DNA of 64,000 nt from Arthrobacter pigmenti (GTDB lineage: Bacteria; Actinomycetota; Actinomycetes; Actinomycetales; Micrococcaceae): the NCBI RefSeq assembly GCF_011927905.1, contig NZ_JAATJL010000001.1:2542001-2606000 (forward strand). The letters are read 5' to 3'. Made by a program: the position numbers and the translations under genes. Positions 9,687 to 18,012 of the stretch are shown piece after piece. Below the pieces are notes generated by a model, which was given only the letters and a program-made list of their open reading frames with translations, was not told where the DNA came from and did not search any database. Every line of letters starts with the position of its first letter. Position 1 is the first letter of the stretch.

Positions 9687-10703
9687 TCAGTTGATAGCAG
9701 GCTGCTGCTGGGTGATGCAGTGGATTCCGCCGCCGCGGGCGAAGAGTTCGCGGGCGTCGACGCCTCTGAGGGTGCGCCCGGGGTAGGCGTCAGCGAGGAT
9801 GGCCAATGCCTTGTCGTCCATGGGGTCGTTGAACGTGCAGGCGATGACGCCGTTGTTGACCACGAGGTGGTTGATGTAGCTGTAGTCCACCCACCCGTCG
9901 TCGTCGGTCAGGGTTTCCGGAGCCGGCACCTCGATGATGCGCCAGGGTCGTCCGGCGGCGTCGGTGGTGGTGGCGAGGTACGCGATGATCTCGCGGCTCA
10001 CCTGGTAGTCCGGGTGCTCCGGGTTTTGCTGGCTGTGGACCAGCAGCGTTCCCGGTTCGGGGATGGTGGCGACAATGTCCACATGGCCACGGGTTCCGTA
10101 CTGTTCGGAGTCGCGGGTGAGGCCTCGTGGAAGCCAGATGACCTTGGTGGCGCCGAGGGTCCGGACGAGCTCCGCTTCAACGTCACGCTTGGTAAGGCCC
10201 GGGTTGCGGAAGGGATCCAGTTGAACGGTTTCGGTGACCAGTACGGTCCCCTCGCCGTCCACGTGGATTCCGCCGCCCTCATTGACGAGCTTCGAGGAAA
10301 TCCGCTTCACATTCGCCAGTTCCGCGACACGGGCGCCGATGAGTTCGTCCTTGTCCCAGCGGGCCCAGTCCTGCTGACCCCAGCCGTTGAACACCCAGTC
10401 GATGGCCGCGAGGCCGCCGTCGTCGTCGTGCACGAAAGTGGGACCGATGTCCCGCATCCAGGCGTCATTCAGGGGCGCGGTCTCTACTTCGATCGTGGGC
10501 CGAAGGTAGGTGGCGGCGATTCCTAAGTCGGCCGGGTCAACCAGCATGGTCACGGGCGCAAAGTCGACGACGGCGTTTGCCACCGCCGCCCAGGTGCTAC
10601 GGGCGGCGTGAGCTTCTTCGGCGGTGTCACCCAGGGTGTAACCGCCGGGAGGGAACGCCATCCACACCCGGTCCTGCGGCGTGGTTTCCGCGGGCATCCT
10701 CAT
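9687..10703 (-). CDS. aguA: Agmatine deiminase
   Basis: A 338-residue guanidino-group-modifying enzyme (peptidyl-arginine deiminase-like fold). Key blocks are NDAWMRDIGPTF, NEGGGIHVDGEG, RGHVD and the C-terminal GGGIHCITQQQP with the catalytic Cys near 329. It hydrolyses agmatine to N-carbamoylputrescine and ammonia. The ATG at 10703 overlaps the stop of the amidase gene (ATGA), giving translational coupling with the enzyme of the next step. Confidence 0.95.
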   Translation of the reverse strand: MRMPAETTPQDRVWMAFPPGGYTLGDTAEEAHAARSTWAAVANAVVDFAPVTMLVDPADLGIAATYLRPTIEVETAPLNDAWMRDIGPTFVHDDDGGLAAIDWVFNGWGQQDWARWDKDELIGARVAELANVKRISSKLVNEGGGIHVDGEGTVLVTETVQLDPFRNPGLTKRDVEAELVRTLGATKVIWLPRGLTRDSEQYGTRGHVDIVATIPEPGTLLVHSQQNPEHPDYQVSREIIAYLATTTDAAGRPWRIIEVPAPETLTDDDGWVDYSYINHLVVNNGVIACTFNDPMDDKALAILADAYPGRTLRGVDARELFARGGGIHCITQQQPAIN

Positions 10704-11674
10704 GACGCGACCAGCTTTCGCGCCGCCACTGGGTCCAGCAGGGCCTGGTAGGTGTCCGGGCGGCGGGTGGTGAGGAAGGGGAACAGTTCGAGCCAGTCGC
10801 TCCGCTGGTCGAGGTCGAGGTCCGCGACGAGCACCGCGGATTCGTCGCGGGGTGCCTGAACGAGGATGCGGCCGTACGGGTCCGAGATGAAGGACGAGCC
10901 GTAGAAGTTGACGTTTCCCTCGTTGCCCCAGCGGTTCGGGACAACCATGAACAGGCCGTTCGCAATGCCGTTTCCGACGATGACCTGCTGCCAGAGGGGC
11001 TGTGTGTCGAACTTGGGGAACGCGGGCTCGGAGCCGATGGCGGTCGGGTAGACGAGCAGGTCGGCGCCGGCCAGGGAGTAGAGGCGGGCTACCTCTGGGA
11101 ACCACTCGTCCCAGCAGGTGGGCATGCCCAGGCGCGCGCCGTTCAGCTCCTCAGGCCCGTGGACGGCGTAGGCGTCTTCAGCGGCCGGGCCCTGGCGGAA
11201 GTACTTGTCCTCCACATACCCCTCGGTGACGGGGATGTGGAGTTTGTGTGTACGGGCGAGCAGCTCGCCCTTCGGCGAGACGAGGATTGCCGTGTTGAGG
11301 CCAAGGCCGTCTGTATCGCCGTCGGGGTTTTCCGCCTTCTGGTAGAGCGAGGCGTGCACGCTGACGTCGTGCTTCCGTGCCGCTTCCGCCGCGAAGGTGA
11401 AGGTGGGGCCGGTGAGGAGGTCTTCGGCGTCGTCGGCCGGCGTGCCCTCGGGCAGGGTGTCCGCGGGGTAGCGGGACAGGGTGAGTTCGGGCAGGAAGAC
11501 AACCTTGGCGCCCTGCGCAGCCGCGCGGGCGATGCCCTCGTTGAGTTCGGCCTTGACGGCGTTCTCGTCAGGCTGCCAGCGATGCTGGACCAGGCCCACG
11601 CGGAGGGGCGTACGGACGGGCGGCGTGGTACGGGCGTAGGACTCCGGCGTCTGGCTCCGTGTCACTTCAATCAT
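10700..11674 (-). CDS. aguB: N-carbamoylputrescine amidase (nitrilase superfamily)
   Basis: A 324-residue carbon-nitrogen hydrolase with the Glu-Lys-Cys triad visible as E63 (LPELTLS), K144 (THKLHIP) and C187 (PTCWDEWFPE). The WDEWFPE motif is characteristic of N-carbamoylputrescine amidase, which yields putrescine, CO2 and NH3. About 23 extra residues precede the usual family start; the ATG is supported by GGAG 10 bases upstream. First gene of the agu operon, with two inverted repeats in its promoter region. Confidence 0.93.
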   Translation of the reverse strand: MIEVTRSQTPESYARTTPPVRTPLRVGLVQHRWQPDENAVKAELNEGIARAAAQGAKVVFLPELTLSRYPADTLPEGTPADDAEDLLTGPTFTFAAEAARKHDVSVHASLYQKAENPDGDTDGLGLNTAILVSPKGELLARTHKLHIPVTEGYVEDKYFRQGPAAEDAYAVHGPEELNGARLGMPTCWDEWFPEVARLYSLAGADLLVYPTAIGSEPAFPKFDTQPLWQQVIVGNGIANGLFMVVPNRWGNEGNVNFYGSSFISDPYGRILVQAPRDESAVLVADLDLDQRSDWLELFPFLTTRRPDTYQALLDPVAARKLVAS

Positions 11675-11706
11675 GGGGAAAGCTCCAGTGTGAGATGGGG
11701 GTCACA

Positions 11707-11725
11707 AAACGAATGGTGTTCGTTT
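11707..11725. promoter_or_regulatory. Candidate operator of the agmatine operon
   Basis: A perfect 7-bp inverted repeat, AAACGAA and TTCGTTT with a 5-bp centre, the geometry of a TetR-family operator. It lies 33-51 bp upstream of the aguB ATG and just downstream of a -10-like AT-rich stretch, so binding would block initiation. The regulator is not obvious in the window. Confidence 0.45.
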
Positions 11726-11927
11726 ATTATTGACGCTCTTGGGCCCGGATGCAAGAGCGCGCGGTTCCTCGTCGCGCCAGAACCCCCACCTGCTGAGGTG
11801 CTGCTCCCCTAATCGCGGCGTGTCGCGCGGCAACACGCTGCACATGGTCCAGAAGGTGGGCGAATCGGCACAGAAATAACGACGACGGCGGCAGGCATCT
11901 TCGGTGCCTGGAGGTGAATCATCGACA

Positions 11928-11970
11928 TTCGATAGGTTAACGACTATCGTTGTTATCGAACATCGTTAAC
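11928..11970. promoter_or_regulatory. Compound palindromic operator of the tandem membrane-protein operon
   Basis: Three nested inverted repeats occur within 43 bp: GTTAACGA (11936-11943) with TCGTTAAC (11963-11970), CGATAG (11930-11935) with CTATCG (11944-11949), and TTCGATA (11928-11934) with TATCGAA (11954-11960). They end 16 bp before the first ATG of the operon. The density suggests a site for a dimeric regulator, possibly the operon's own small HTH protein (inference). Confidence 0.5.
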
Positions 11971-11986
11971 AATCTCGGAGGTCTCA

Positions 11987-12625
11987 ATGATTACTGCACT
12001 CTCGCCCGGCAAACCGCGGGCGGCGCTGAAAGCTGTAGAGAAAATCGGCCTGCTCGGGGTCATGCTGCTGATGGGGACGGGCACCGTCGTTCTCCTCCTC
12101 ATTTCCGTTGCCGCGATCGTTCTCGGCGCGAATGGCACCACGTATCTAACGTTCCCCGCAGCCACCCCGCCTTCGAATTGGAGCCAAAGCTCGAACGTGA
12201 CTGAAGCCCAGTTCGACTCGTTCTCGATGGCAGTGCACGGCGTCAGCGGTGACGCTATGACGCCGTTCATCACAACCATGCTTGTCGCGGTGGCGCTCAT
12301 GGTCGCGATCTTCGTCGTATTCTTCTGGCTGGCCTTGCGCGTCTATCTCGAACGGCCATTCGGTCGAATGATGACCGCCGGACTGGTCGCGGTTGCAGCT
12401 CTGAACATCACAGGTGCATTCGTGTTTCCCGCAATCCTCGTGGACGCGCAGGGGGCCATCCTTGCCGACCTAGAGATTGCACTCGAAGGTGCGCCCTTCA
12501 CGAATACCTACTATTTCACGGAGTTCGATGCACTTGGACTCGTACTCGGCATCTTCTGTGCGCTCTTCGCAGGCGCCTTCCACATCGGCACGCGCCTGCA
12601 GCGCGAAACGGATGGACTGGTCTGA
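11987..12625 (+). CDS. Membrane protein, DUF2975-like (tandem paralog A)
   Basis: A 212-residue protein with four predicted membrane helices (about 22-50, 93-117, 128-150 and 175-200) and an extracytoplasmic loop after the first. It ends AGAFHIGTRLQRETDGLV, nearly the same as the end of the next protein (AGAFEAGYRLRRDTDGLI), so the two are paralogs. A GGAGG ribosome site precedes the ATG. The DUF2975 assignment rests on topology and on the downstream YozG-like HTH gene, a known pairing; function is unknown. Confidence 0.7.
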   Translation: MITALSPGKPRAALKAVEKIGLLGVMLLMGTGTVVLLLISVAAIVLGANGTTYLTFPAATPPSNWSQSSNVTEAQFDSFSMAVHGVSGDAMTPFITTMLVAVALMVAIFVVFFWLALRVYLERPFGRMMTAGLVAVAALNITGAFVFPAILVDAQGAILADLEIALEGAPFTNTYYFTEFDALGLVLGIFCALFAGAFHIGTRLQRETDGLV

Positions 12626-13231
12626 ATGGGAACAACAATGCAACGGGCTGACCGGCGCACTGCCTTGGGAATCGCCGTCGTACTTGGACTTGCCGCCGCG
12701 GCACTGTCTGTGGCCGGTGCACTGACCGCCGTCGCACCCGGCCCGCTTGAACTGGACGTACCGCTCGACAACCTGCAAACGCCGGCACTGGGCGAGGGAA
12801 TTGAGGGTGTGCAAAACGCGGAGTACGCAAACACGACGCTCACCCTGACAGACATCACGAGCGATGAGCGTTGGCTCCTCGGTTCGGCGTCCGCATTCGG
12901 GTTCCTTGCAGTGATCGTCGCTCTTGCCATGCTCGCTTGGCTGGGGTGGCGGATCTACCGGCGCGAGCCGTTCACCCGCCGACTGCCGTGGCTCATCGGG
13001 GGCACCGGGATTGCGGTCATGGTGAGCGGGACCGTTGGCTCAATGCTGCACATGTTCGGCGTTCATGCGGTTCTGGAACGAATTCAGTTGCTGCCCGCGC
13101 GGGATGACAGCGCGTTCTTCATCATGGAACTGGACCTTCTGCCGTTCGTGGTCGGGATTGGCGCGGTGCTGGTTGCCGGAGCATTCGAGGCCGGGTACCG
13201 GCTTCGACGAGATACCGACGGGCTCATCTAG
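12626..13231 (+). CDS. Membrane protein, DUF2975-like (tandem paralog B)
   Basis: A 201-residue four-helix membrane protein beginning immediately after the stop of paralog A, with the same topology: helix 1, an extended outside loop (about residues 30-70), then three helices. The C-terminal tail is shared with paralog A. The stop shares one base with the GTG of the following HTH gene, indicating one operon. A tandem pair of this type, rather than the usual single gene, suggests a heteromeric membrane partner. Function unknown. Confidence 0.7.
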   Translation: MGTTMQRADRRTALGIAVVLGLAAAALSVAGALTAVAPGPLELDVPLDNLQTPALGEGIEGVQNAEYANTTLTLTDITSDERWLLGSASAFGFLAVIVALAMLAWLGWRIYRREPFTRRLPWLIGGTGIAVMVSGTVGSMLHMFGVHAVLERIQLLPARDDSAFFIMELDLLPFVVGIGAVLVAGAFEAGYRLRRDTDGLI

Positions 13232-13467
13232 TGGCCGCAAAGGAACCTGAAGATACCGGTATCCACTGCCGCCTGGACGAGTTGCTGGCCCAACGCGGGA
13301 TGACGCTGACCGAGCTCGGCAGACGAGTGGACATGAGCATCGTAAACCTGTCGATCCTGAAGAACGACCGCGCCCGTGCCATCCGCTTCTCCACCCTGCG
13401 GGCGATCTGCGAGGTGCTGGAGTGCGACGTCGGCGACCTCCTGACCGTCAAGCGTCCGAAGGCCTGA
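13231..13467 (+). CDS. Small Cro/C1-type HTH regulator, YozG-like
   Basis: A 78-residue protein made of one HTH domain (LTELGRRVDMSIVNLSILKNDRARAIRFSTLRAICEVL is the helix-turn-helix region, residues about 24-60) with a CDVGDLL block after it, typical of the YozG-like small xenobiotic-response regulators. GTG start overlapping the preceding stop by one base. It may regulate its own operon through the palindromes at 11928-11970 and sense the state of the paired membrane proteins; both are inference. Confidence 0.8.
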   Translation: MAAKEPEDTGIHCRLDELLAQRGMTLTELGRRVDMSIVNLSILKNDRARAIRFSTLRAICEVLECDVGDLLTVKRPKA

Positions 13468-13486
13468 GGCACGGCCCAACAAAACG

Positions 13487-13531
13487 ACGACGACGGCCGC
13501 CCGGGAAATCCCAGCCGACCGCCGTCGTCGT
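13487..13531. terminator. Bidirectional terminator between convergent genes
   Basis: Perfect 11-bp arms ACGACGACGGC (13487-13497) and GCCGTCGTCGT (13521-13531) lie in the gap between the HTH gene and the convergent gabT gene. An A-rich stretch on one side (AAAA) and GTATCGAAAAA on the other make it usable in both directions. The arms are built from the GACGACGGC oligomer that recurs throughout the window. Confidence 0.6.
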
Positions 13532-13544
13532 TGTATCGAAAAAG

Positions 13545-14921
13545 CTACTTCACGGCACGGATCGCCGCCTCCAGCACGTCGAGGCCGTCGTTCAGCAACT
13601 CCTCGCCGATCACCAGCGGCGGCAGCAGCCGGACCACGTTGCCGTACGTGCCGCAGGTGAGGATGATGACACCCTCCTCGAGGCACGCGGCCGCGATGGC
13701 TTTCGTCGCCACCGGGTTGGGCTCCTTCGAACCGGGCATCACGAACTCGATCGCGAGCATGGCACCGCGGCCACGAACCTCACCGATGATGCCCGTTTCC
13801 GACTGCAACTTACGCAGGCGCGCAACCACAATCTCCTCGATCCGCCGCGCACGTGCCGACAGGTCAAGGTCCGTCATGGTGTCGATCGCCGCGAGCGCCG
13901 CCGCACACGCAACCGGGTTGCCGCCGTAGGTTCCGCCCAGGCCGCCGGGGTGGACGGCGTCGAGCAGGTCCGCCCGGCCCGTGACCGCCGAGAGCGGCAT
14001 GCCGCCGGCAATACCCTTCGCCATGGTGATGAGATCCGGGACAACACCCTCATGGTTGACGGCGAACCACTCGCCCGTCCGGCAGAAGCCCGACTGCACC
14101 TCATCCGCAATGAAGACGACGCCGTTCTCCCGCGCCCACTCGGCGAGCGTCGGCAGGAAGCCCTCGGCGGGGACGATAAAACCGCCCTCGCCCTGGATGG
14201 GCTCGATGATGATGCCCGCGAGCGACTCCACGCCGATCTGCTTCTCCATCATCGTGATCGCCCGGCGTGCCGCCTCAGCACCCGAAATCGACGGGTTCTC
14301 CTCACGGAACGGGTAGCTCATCGGCACACGGTAGACCTCGGACGCGAACGGCCCGAAGTTACCGGCAGGCCCACCCTTGTACGGAAGGGACTTCGCGGTC
14401 AGCGCCATCGTCAGGTTGGTGCGTCCGTGGTACGCGTGATCAAAGGCGACGACGGCGGTGCGGCCCGTGGCCACGCGGGCAACCTTGACGGCATTCTCCA
14501 CCGCTTCAGCGCCGGAGTTGAACAGGACGGTGCGCTTCTCGAAGTCGCCCGGAGTAAGCTCTGCGAGCTTCTCCGCAACGGCGATGTAACCCTCGTACGG
14601 GGTCACCATGAAGCAGGTATGAGTGAAGTGCTCCACCTGTTCCCTGACGGCGGCGACGACGGCGGGATCCGACGCCCCGACGCTCGTCACCGCGATTCCC
14701 GAGCCGAGGTCGATGAAGGAGTTGCCATCGACGTCGTGCACGATGCCGCCGTCGGCGTCCGCCACGTACACGGGAACGCCGGAGGCAACCCCCTTGGCGA
14801 CGACGGCGGAACGGCGCTCGTTGAGCGCGACGGACTTGGGACCTGGGAAGCTGCCGGTGATCCTGCGCTTCTGTTCAAGCCGGAACTGCGGCTGGAGTGC
14901 GTGGGTGGTCTGCGTTGTCAT
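13545..14921 (-). CDS. gabT: 4-aminobutyrate (GABA) aminotransferase
   Basis: A 458-residue class III PLP aminotransferase. Visible are FNSGAEAVENAVKVAR, AFDHAYHGRTNLTM, the PLP-contacting FIADEVQSGFCRTG and the Schiff-base Lys in MAKGIAGGMP. GABA plus 2-oxoglutarate gives succinate semialdehyde and glutamate. ATG at 14921 follows AAGGACC; an upstream in-frame codon would only add residues overlapping the dehydrogenase gene. It follows the dehydrogenase gene by 31 bp on the same strand, in pathway order. No succinate-semialdehyde dehydrogenase gene is next to it. Confidence 0.93.
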   Translation of the reverse strand: MTTQTTHALQPQFRLEQKRRITGSFPGPKSVALNERRSAVVAKGVASGVPVYVADADGGIVHDVDGNSFIDLGSGIAVTSVGASDPAVVAAVREQVEHFTHTCFMVTPYEGYIAVAEKLAELTPGDFEKRTVLFNSGAEAVENAVKVARVATGRTAVVAFDHAYHGRTNLTMALTAKSLPYKGGPAGNFGPFASEVYRVPMSYPFREENPSISGAEAARRAITMMEKQIGVESLAGIIIEPIQGEGGFIVPAEGFLPTLAEWARENGVVFIADEVQSGFCRTGEWFAVNHEGVVPDLITMAKGIAGGMPLSAVTGRADLLDAVHPGGLGGTYGGNPVACAAALAAIDTMTDLDLSARARRIEEIVVARLRKLQSETGIIGEVRGRGAMLAIEFVMPGSKEPNPVATKAIAAACLEEGVIILTCGTYGNVVRLLPPLVIGEELLNDGLDVLEAAIRAVK

Positions 14922-14952
14922 TGGAACGGTCCTTTCTAGGGTGCCGTGGAGC

Positions 14953-16383
14953 TCAGGCGTCCAGCGCACTCATGACGTGCTTGATGCGGGTGTAATCCTC
15001 CACGCCGTACATGGAGAGGTCCTTGCCGTAACCGGAGCTCTTGAAGCCACCGTGCGGCATCTCGGCGGTGAGGAGGATGTGGGTGTTAATCCAGACGGCG
15101 CCGAAGTCCAGGTCGCGGGAGACGCGCATGGCGGTGCCGTGGTCGGTGGTCCAGATGCTGGAAGCCAGGGCGTATTCGACGTCGTTAGCCATCTCGACTG
15201 CTTCGTCCTCGGTGGAGAACTTCTGCACCGTGATGATCGGGCCGAAGGTTTCCTTCTGCACGATGTCGTCGGTCTGCTTGGCGCCGGTGATGATGGTCGC
15301 CTCGTAGAAGTAGCCCTTGTCACCGGAGCGCTTGCCGCCGACCGCAACGGAGCAGTGCGAAGGCAGCGCGTCCATGACGGCGTTGACGGAATTGAAGTGG
15401 TTGATGTTGTTCAGCGGGCCGAAGTAGTTCCTGGTGTCATCGGCGTCGCCGGTTGTGAGGGTCTTGGTGTGTTCCACCATCGCGGTCACGAGGTCATCAT
15501 GCGCTTCATCCTGCACCAGCACACGGGTAATGGCCGTGCAGTCCTGACCGGCATTGAAGAAGGCGAACTCAGCGATGGCTTCGGCAGTCTTCTTCAAATC
15601 CGCATCAGCGAAAACGACGGCGGGCGCCTTGCCTCCGAGCTCAAGGTGTGCCCGCTTCAGGCCCTTTGCCGCGCCGGTCGCGACGGCGATACCAGCACGG
15701 ACGGATCCGGTGATCGAAACCATGGCGGGGGTCTTGTGCTCCACCATTGCGGCGCCGGTCTCGCCGGTTCCGAGCACAACGTTGAGGACGCCGTCGGGCA
15801 GGATGCCCTGCGTGAGGCGGGCGAGAACGAGCGTGGATTCCGGGGTGGTGTCGCTCGGCTTGAGCACAATGGTGTTGCCGGCGGCGAGCGCCGGGCCGAT
15901 CTTCCAGATGGCCATGAGGAACGGGTAGTTCCACGGTGCAACCTGCGCGACGACGCCGACTGGTTCGCGGCGGACGTAGGAGGTGTGGCCCTCAAAGTAC
16001 TCTCCGGCTGACTTGCCTTCGAGGAGGCGTGCGGCGCCGGCGAAGAAGCGCACCTGGTCGGCGCCGGCGGCAATCTCTTCGGATGCGATCATCGCGCGGA
16101 CCTGGCCGGTGTTGCGGTGCTGGGCTTCAACCAACTCGTCGCTGTTCGCTTCGATGGCGTCGGCGAGCTTGAGCAGCATCAGCTGGCGCTGGCCCGGAGT
16201 GACGGCTTTCCATGCCGGGAAGGCGGTCTTCGCGGCGCTCATCGCGGCGTCGATGTCGGCCTGCACGGAAACCGGCGACTTCGCGACAACTTCCCCATTG
16301 GTGGGATTGACGACGTCGATCAGCTCGCTGCCGGTTGGCGTAACGAACTGGCCGTTGATGAAGTTCTGCAGGGTAGTGACCAC
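14953..16383 (-). CDS. patD: 4-aminobutyraldehyde dehydrogenase (NAD-dependent ALDH)
   Basis: A 476-residue aldehyde dehydrogenase with Asn152 (WNYP), the general base Glu248 (LELGGKAP) and catalytic Cys282 (NAGQDC). Length and NAGQDCTA wording fit the gamma-aminobutyraldehyde/betaine aldehyde branch. It oxidises 4-aminobutanal, the product of putrescine oxidase, to GABA. The GTG start has AAGGAA upstream. It leads the patD-gabT pair and is divergent from the PucR-type regulator across a palindrome-rich 209-bp region. Confidence 0.88.
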   Translation of the reverse strand: MVTTLQNFINGQFVTPTGSELIDVVNPTNGEVVAKSPVSVQADIDAAMSAAKTAFPAWKAVTPGQRQLMLLKLADAIEANSDELVEAQHRNTGQVRAMIASEEIAAGADQVRFFAGAARLLEGKSAGEYFEGHTSYVRREPVGVVAQVAPWNYPFLMAIWKIGPALAAGNTIVLKPSDTTPESTLVLARLTQGILPDGVLNVVLGTGETGAAMVEHKTPAMVSITGSVRAGIAVATGAAKGLKRAHLELGGKAPAVVFADADLKKTAEAIAEFAFFNAGQDCTAITRVLVQDEAHDDLVTAMVEHTKTLTTGDADDTRNYFGPLNNINHFNSVNAVMDALPSHCSVAVGGKRSGDKGYFYEATIITGAKQTDDIVQKETFGPIITVQKFSTEDEAVEMANDVEYALASSIWTTDHGTAMRVSRDLDFGAVWINTHILLTAEMPHGGFKSSGYGKDLSMYGVEDYTRIKHVMSALDA

Positions 16384-16406
16384 GGCAGGGTTCCTTTCGT
16401 TCCCAT

Positions 16407-16463
16407 CGAGTCAGTAGAAATAGCTAGCAATGTGCCTCAGGACCAGTTATTTCTGCTGACTCG
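16407..16463. promoter_or_regulatory. Large inverted repeat in the patD/pucR-type intergenic region
   Basis: CGAGTCAGTAGAAAT (16407-16421) and ATTTCTGCTGACTCG (16449-16463) pair at 14 of 15 positions around a 27-bp centre. Position just upstream of the patD ATG-proximal region fits a control site for the dehydrogenase operon. Confidence 0.45.
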
Positions 16464-16497
16464 ACGCGGGCTGGGCTCTGATTTCCCTGCCGACCCT

Positions 16498-16515
16498 ACG
16501 TGGTGCGCACCACGT
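16498..16515. promoter_or_regulatory. Perfect 18-bp palindrome, candidate PucR-type binding site
   Basis: ACGTGGTGC followed directly by its reverse complement GCACCACGT. It lies 78 bp upstream of the regulator start and 115 bp upstream of patD, between the two divergent genes, a natural place for autoregulation plus activation of the patD-gabT operon by GABA or aldehyde. Confidence 0.5.
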
Positions 16516-16592
16516 CGCCTAGGTCCACGCGCACAATGCATTCGGAAAACCGTGATGCATCCGCACAACCTTCAAGCCTTATAGTTGACGTT

Positions 16593-18008
16593 ATGGCGAT
16601 CACACTGTCCGCTCTGTTGGCCGCCCCTGCGTTGAAGCTGCAACGGGTGGGCACAAGCCCCGTCACCGATGTCCCGGTGCAGTGGGTCGCCGTTACCGAG
16701 CTCGAAGATCCGCAGCCGTTCCTGTCCGGCGGCGAAGTGGTTCTCACTACCGGCCTGCGTCAGAAGTCCGCGACCTCCCAACGGAATTTCGTCAAGCGTG
16801 TGCACGCCTCCGGAGCGCTGGCGGTCGGATTCGGTACCGGCCTTAGCCACGAAAAGGTGCCGTCCGCATTTCTTGATCAGGCGGACGAGCTTGGACTGCC
16901 GGTTTTCCGGGTTCCTTACGAAACCCCGTTTATCGCCATCGGCAAGATCGTCGCCGATTCACTGTCCGAAGAGCACTATGCCCGTCTCGAGAACCTGTTG
17001 AAGGGCCATCAGGTCCTCGCGTCCGCCCTGCTGGGCGGTGGCGGACTCCCCCAGCTCCTGCGCGAGCTGGCCGCCCTGCTGCGCACCGACGTCGTACTGT
17101 CCCAGTACGGAACGCGTCTCTTCGCGACCGGAAGCGGCGCGGAGCAGGACCGGGAATGGCACCGCGTACCCGTGGCCACCGGACTGAAGGACCGCTGCAC
17201 CCTCGCGATCGCCGAACCCTATGAGCGTGACGCCATCGTTGCTTACGCCCAGAGCCTGATCAGCGTCGAGTTGAGCAACCAGGCGCGGCGGAGGGCGAGC
17301 GAGCGCGCCGTCGTCGGCCAACTCCTGCAGGACGTGGTGCGCGGCACCATCGCCGGGACCGACGCCGCGGCGCGCCTGGGCAGCGCGGGCATCGATACCG
17401 TGCGGCGCCAGTGCGTGGTCATTGCCGACGTCGCGACGGGGCAGCGCCGCGCCTTGCGCACCCTTCCCCTCCCGGGCAAACACGACGACGTCGTGACCGC
17501 CATCCTCGATGATCGGTTGGTGATCGCGGTGCCGGAGAGCGACGGCGAATCGCTCAGCCGCGAGATCAGTGAGTACCTGCACGGGGCGGGTTTCACCGCG
17601 AAAGTAGGTTTCGGCGGCGGGTATGCCCAGCCCAGCGGGCTGCGGTGGAGCTACTTCGAGGCTCGCGAGTCCCTCACCCGCGGCCAGGCCGTGAACCGGC
17701 CGGACCGGTTGAGCCTTACGTCACTTCTCATGGCGAGTGAGGACGTACCGCTGGCAGACCTTGCTTCGGAGGCGCTGGACCCGGTTGCTGCGTTCGATGA
17801 ACGGCACGGCGCCGAACTCATGCTGACCCTTGAGAAATACCTGGCGCTCAACGGTTCGGTGGCGGCGGTGGCCGACGTGCTGCAGCTGCACCGGAACACG
17901 GTCCGCTACCGGCTCCAGCAGATTGTGGACCTGACCGGCTACGACCCGTCCATCACGGCCGACCGCGTGCACCTCTACCTCGCGTTGAACGTTCGCGGGT
18001 TGCGATAG
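16593..18008 (+). CDS. PucR family transcriptional regulator of the putrescine/GABA operon
   Basis: A 471-residue protein with an N-terminal PucR ligand domain (LSALLAAPALKL to about residue 120) and a C-terminal PucR HTH_30 domain (GSVAAVADVLQLHRNTVRYRLQQI, last 50 residues). Upstream in-frame codons exist, but ATG at 16593 is preferred: TATAGT ends 7 bases before it, the spacing of a leaderless transcript, and family members start MAITLSAL-like. It likely activates the divergent patD-gabT genes (known role of this family in GABA and purine catabolism). Confidence 0.85.
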   Translation: MAITLSALLAAPALKLQRVGTSPVTDVPVQWVAVTELEDPQPFLSGGEVVLTTGLRQKSATSQRNFVKRVHASGALAVGFGTGLSHEKVPSAFLDQADELGLPVFRVPYETPFIAIGKIVADSLSEEHYARLENLLKGHQVLASALLGGGGLPQLLRELAALLRTDVVLSQYGTRLFATGSGAEQDREWHRVPVATGLKDRCTLAIAEPYERDAIVAYAQSLISVELSNQARRRASERAVVGQLLQDVVRGTIAGTDAAARLGSAGIDTVRRQCVVIADVATGQRRALRTLPLPGKHDDVVTAILDDRLVIAVPESDGESLSREISEYLHGAGFTAKVGFGGGYAQPSGLRWSYFEARESLTRGQAVNRPDRLSLTSLLMASEDVPLADLASEALDPVAAFDERHGAELMLTLEKYLALNGSVAAVADVLQLHRNTVRYRLQQIVDLTGYDPSITADRVHLYLALNVRGLR

Positions 18009-18012
18009 ATTC

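Larger units (their letters stand above)
11675..11986. promoter_or_regulatory. 312-bp divergent control region, aguB / membrane-protein operon
   Basis: No gene is seen here. It holds both promoters of the divergent units. On the aguB side there are two inverted repeats (AAACGAA-N5-TTCGTTT at 11707-11725 and CGCTCTTG-N10-CAAGAGCG at 11734-11759), the first beside an AT-rich -10-like TAATAA. On the other side is the compound palindromic array at 11928-11970. The two signal sets are separated by about 170 bp of featureless DNA. Confidence 0.5.

Noticed and set aside
13422-14939. A 505-codon plus-strand open frame opposite gabT
   Set aside because: Antisense to a clear class III aminotransferase; composition dominated by Arg, Asp and His, no domain pattern.
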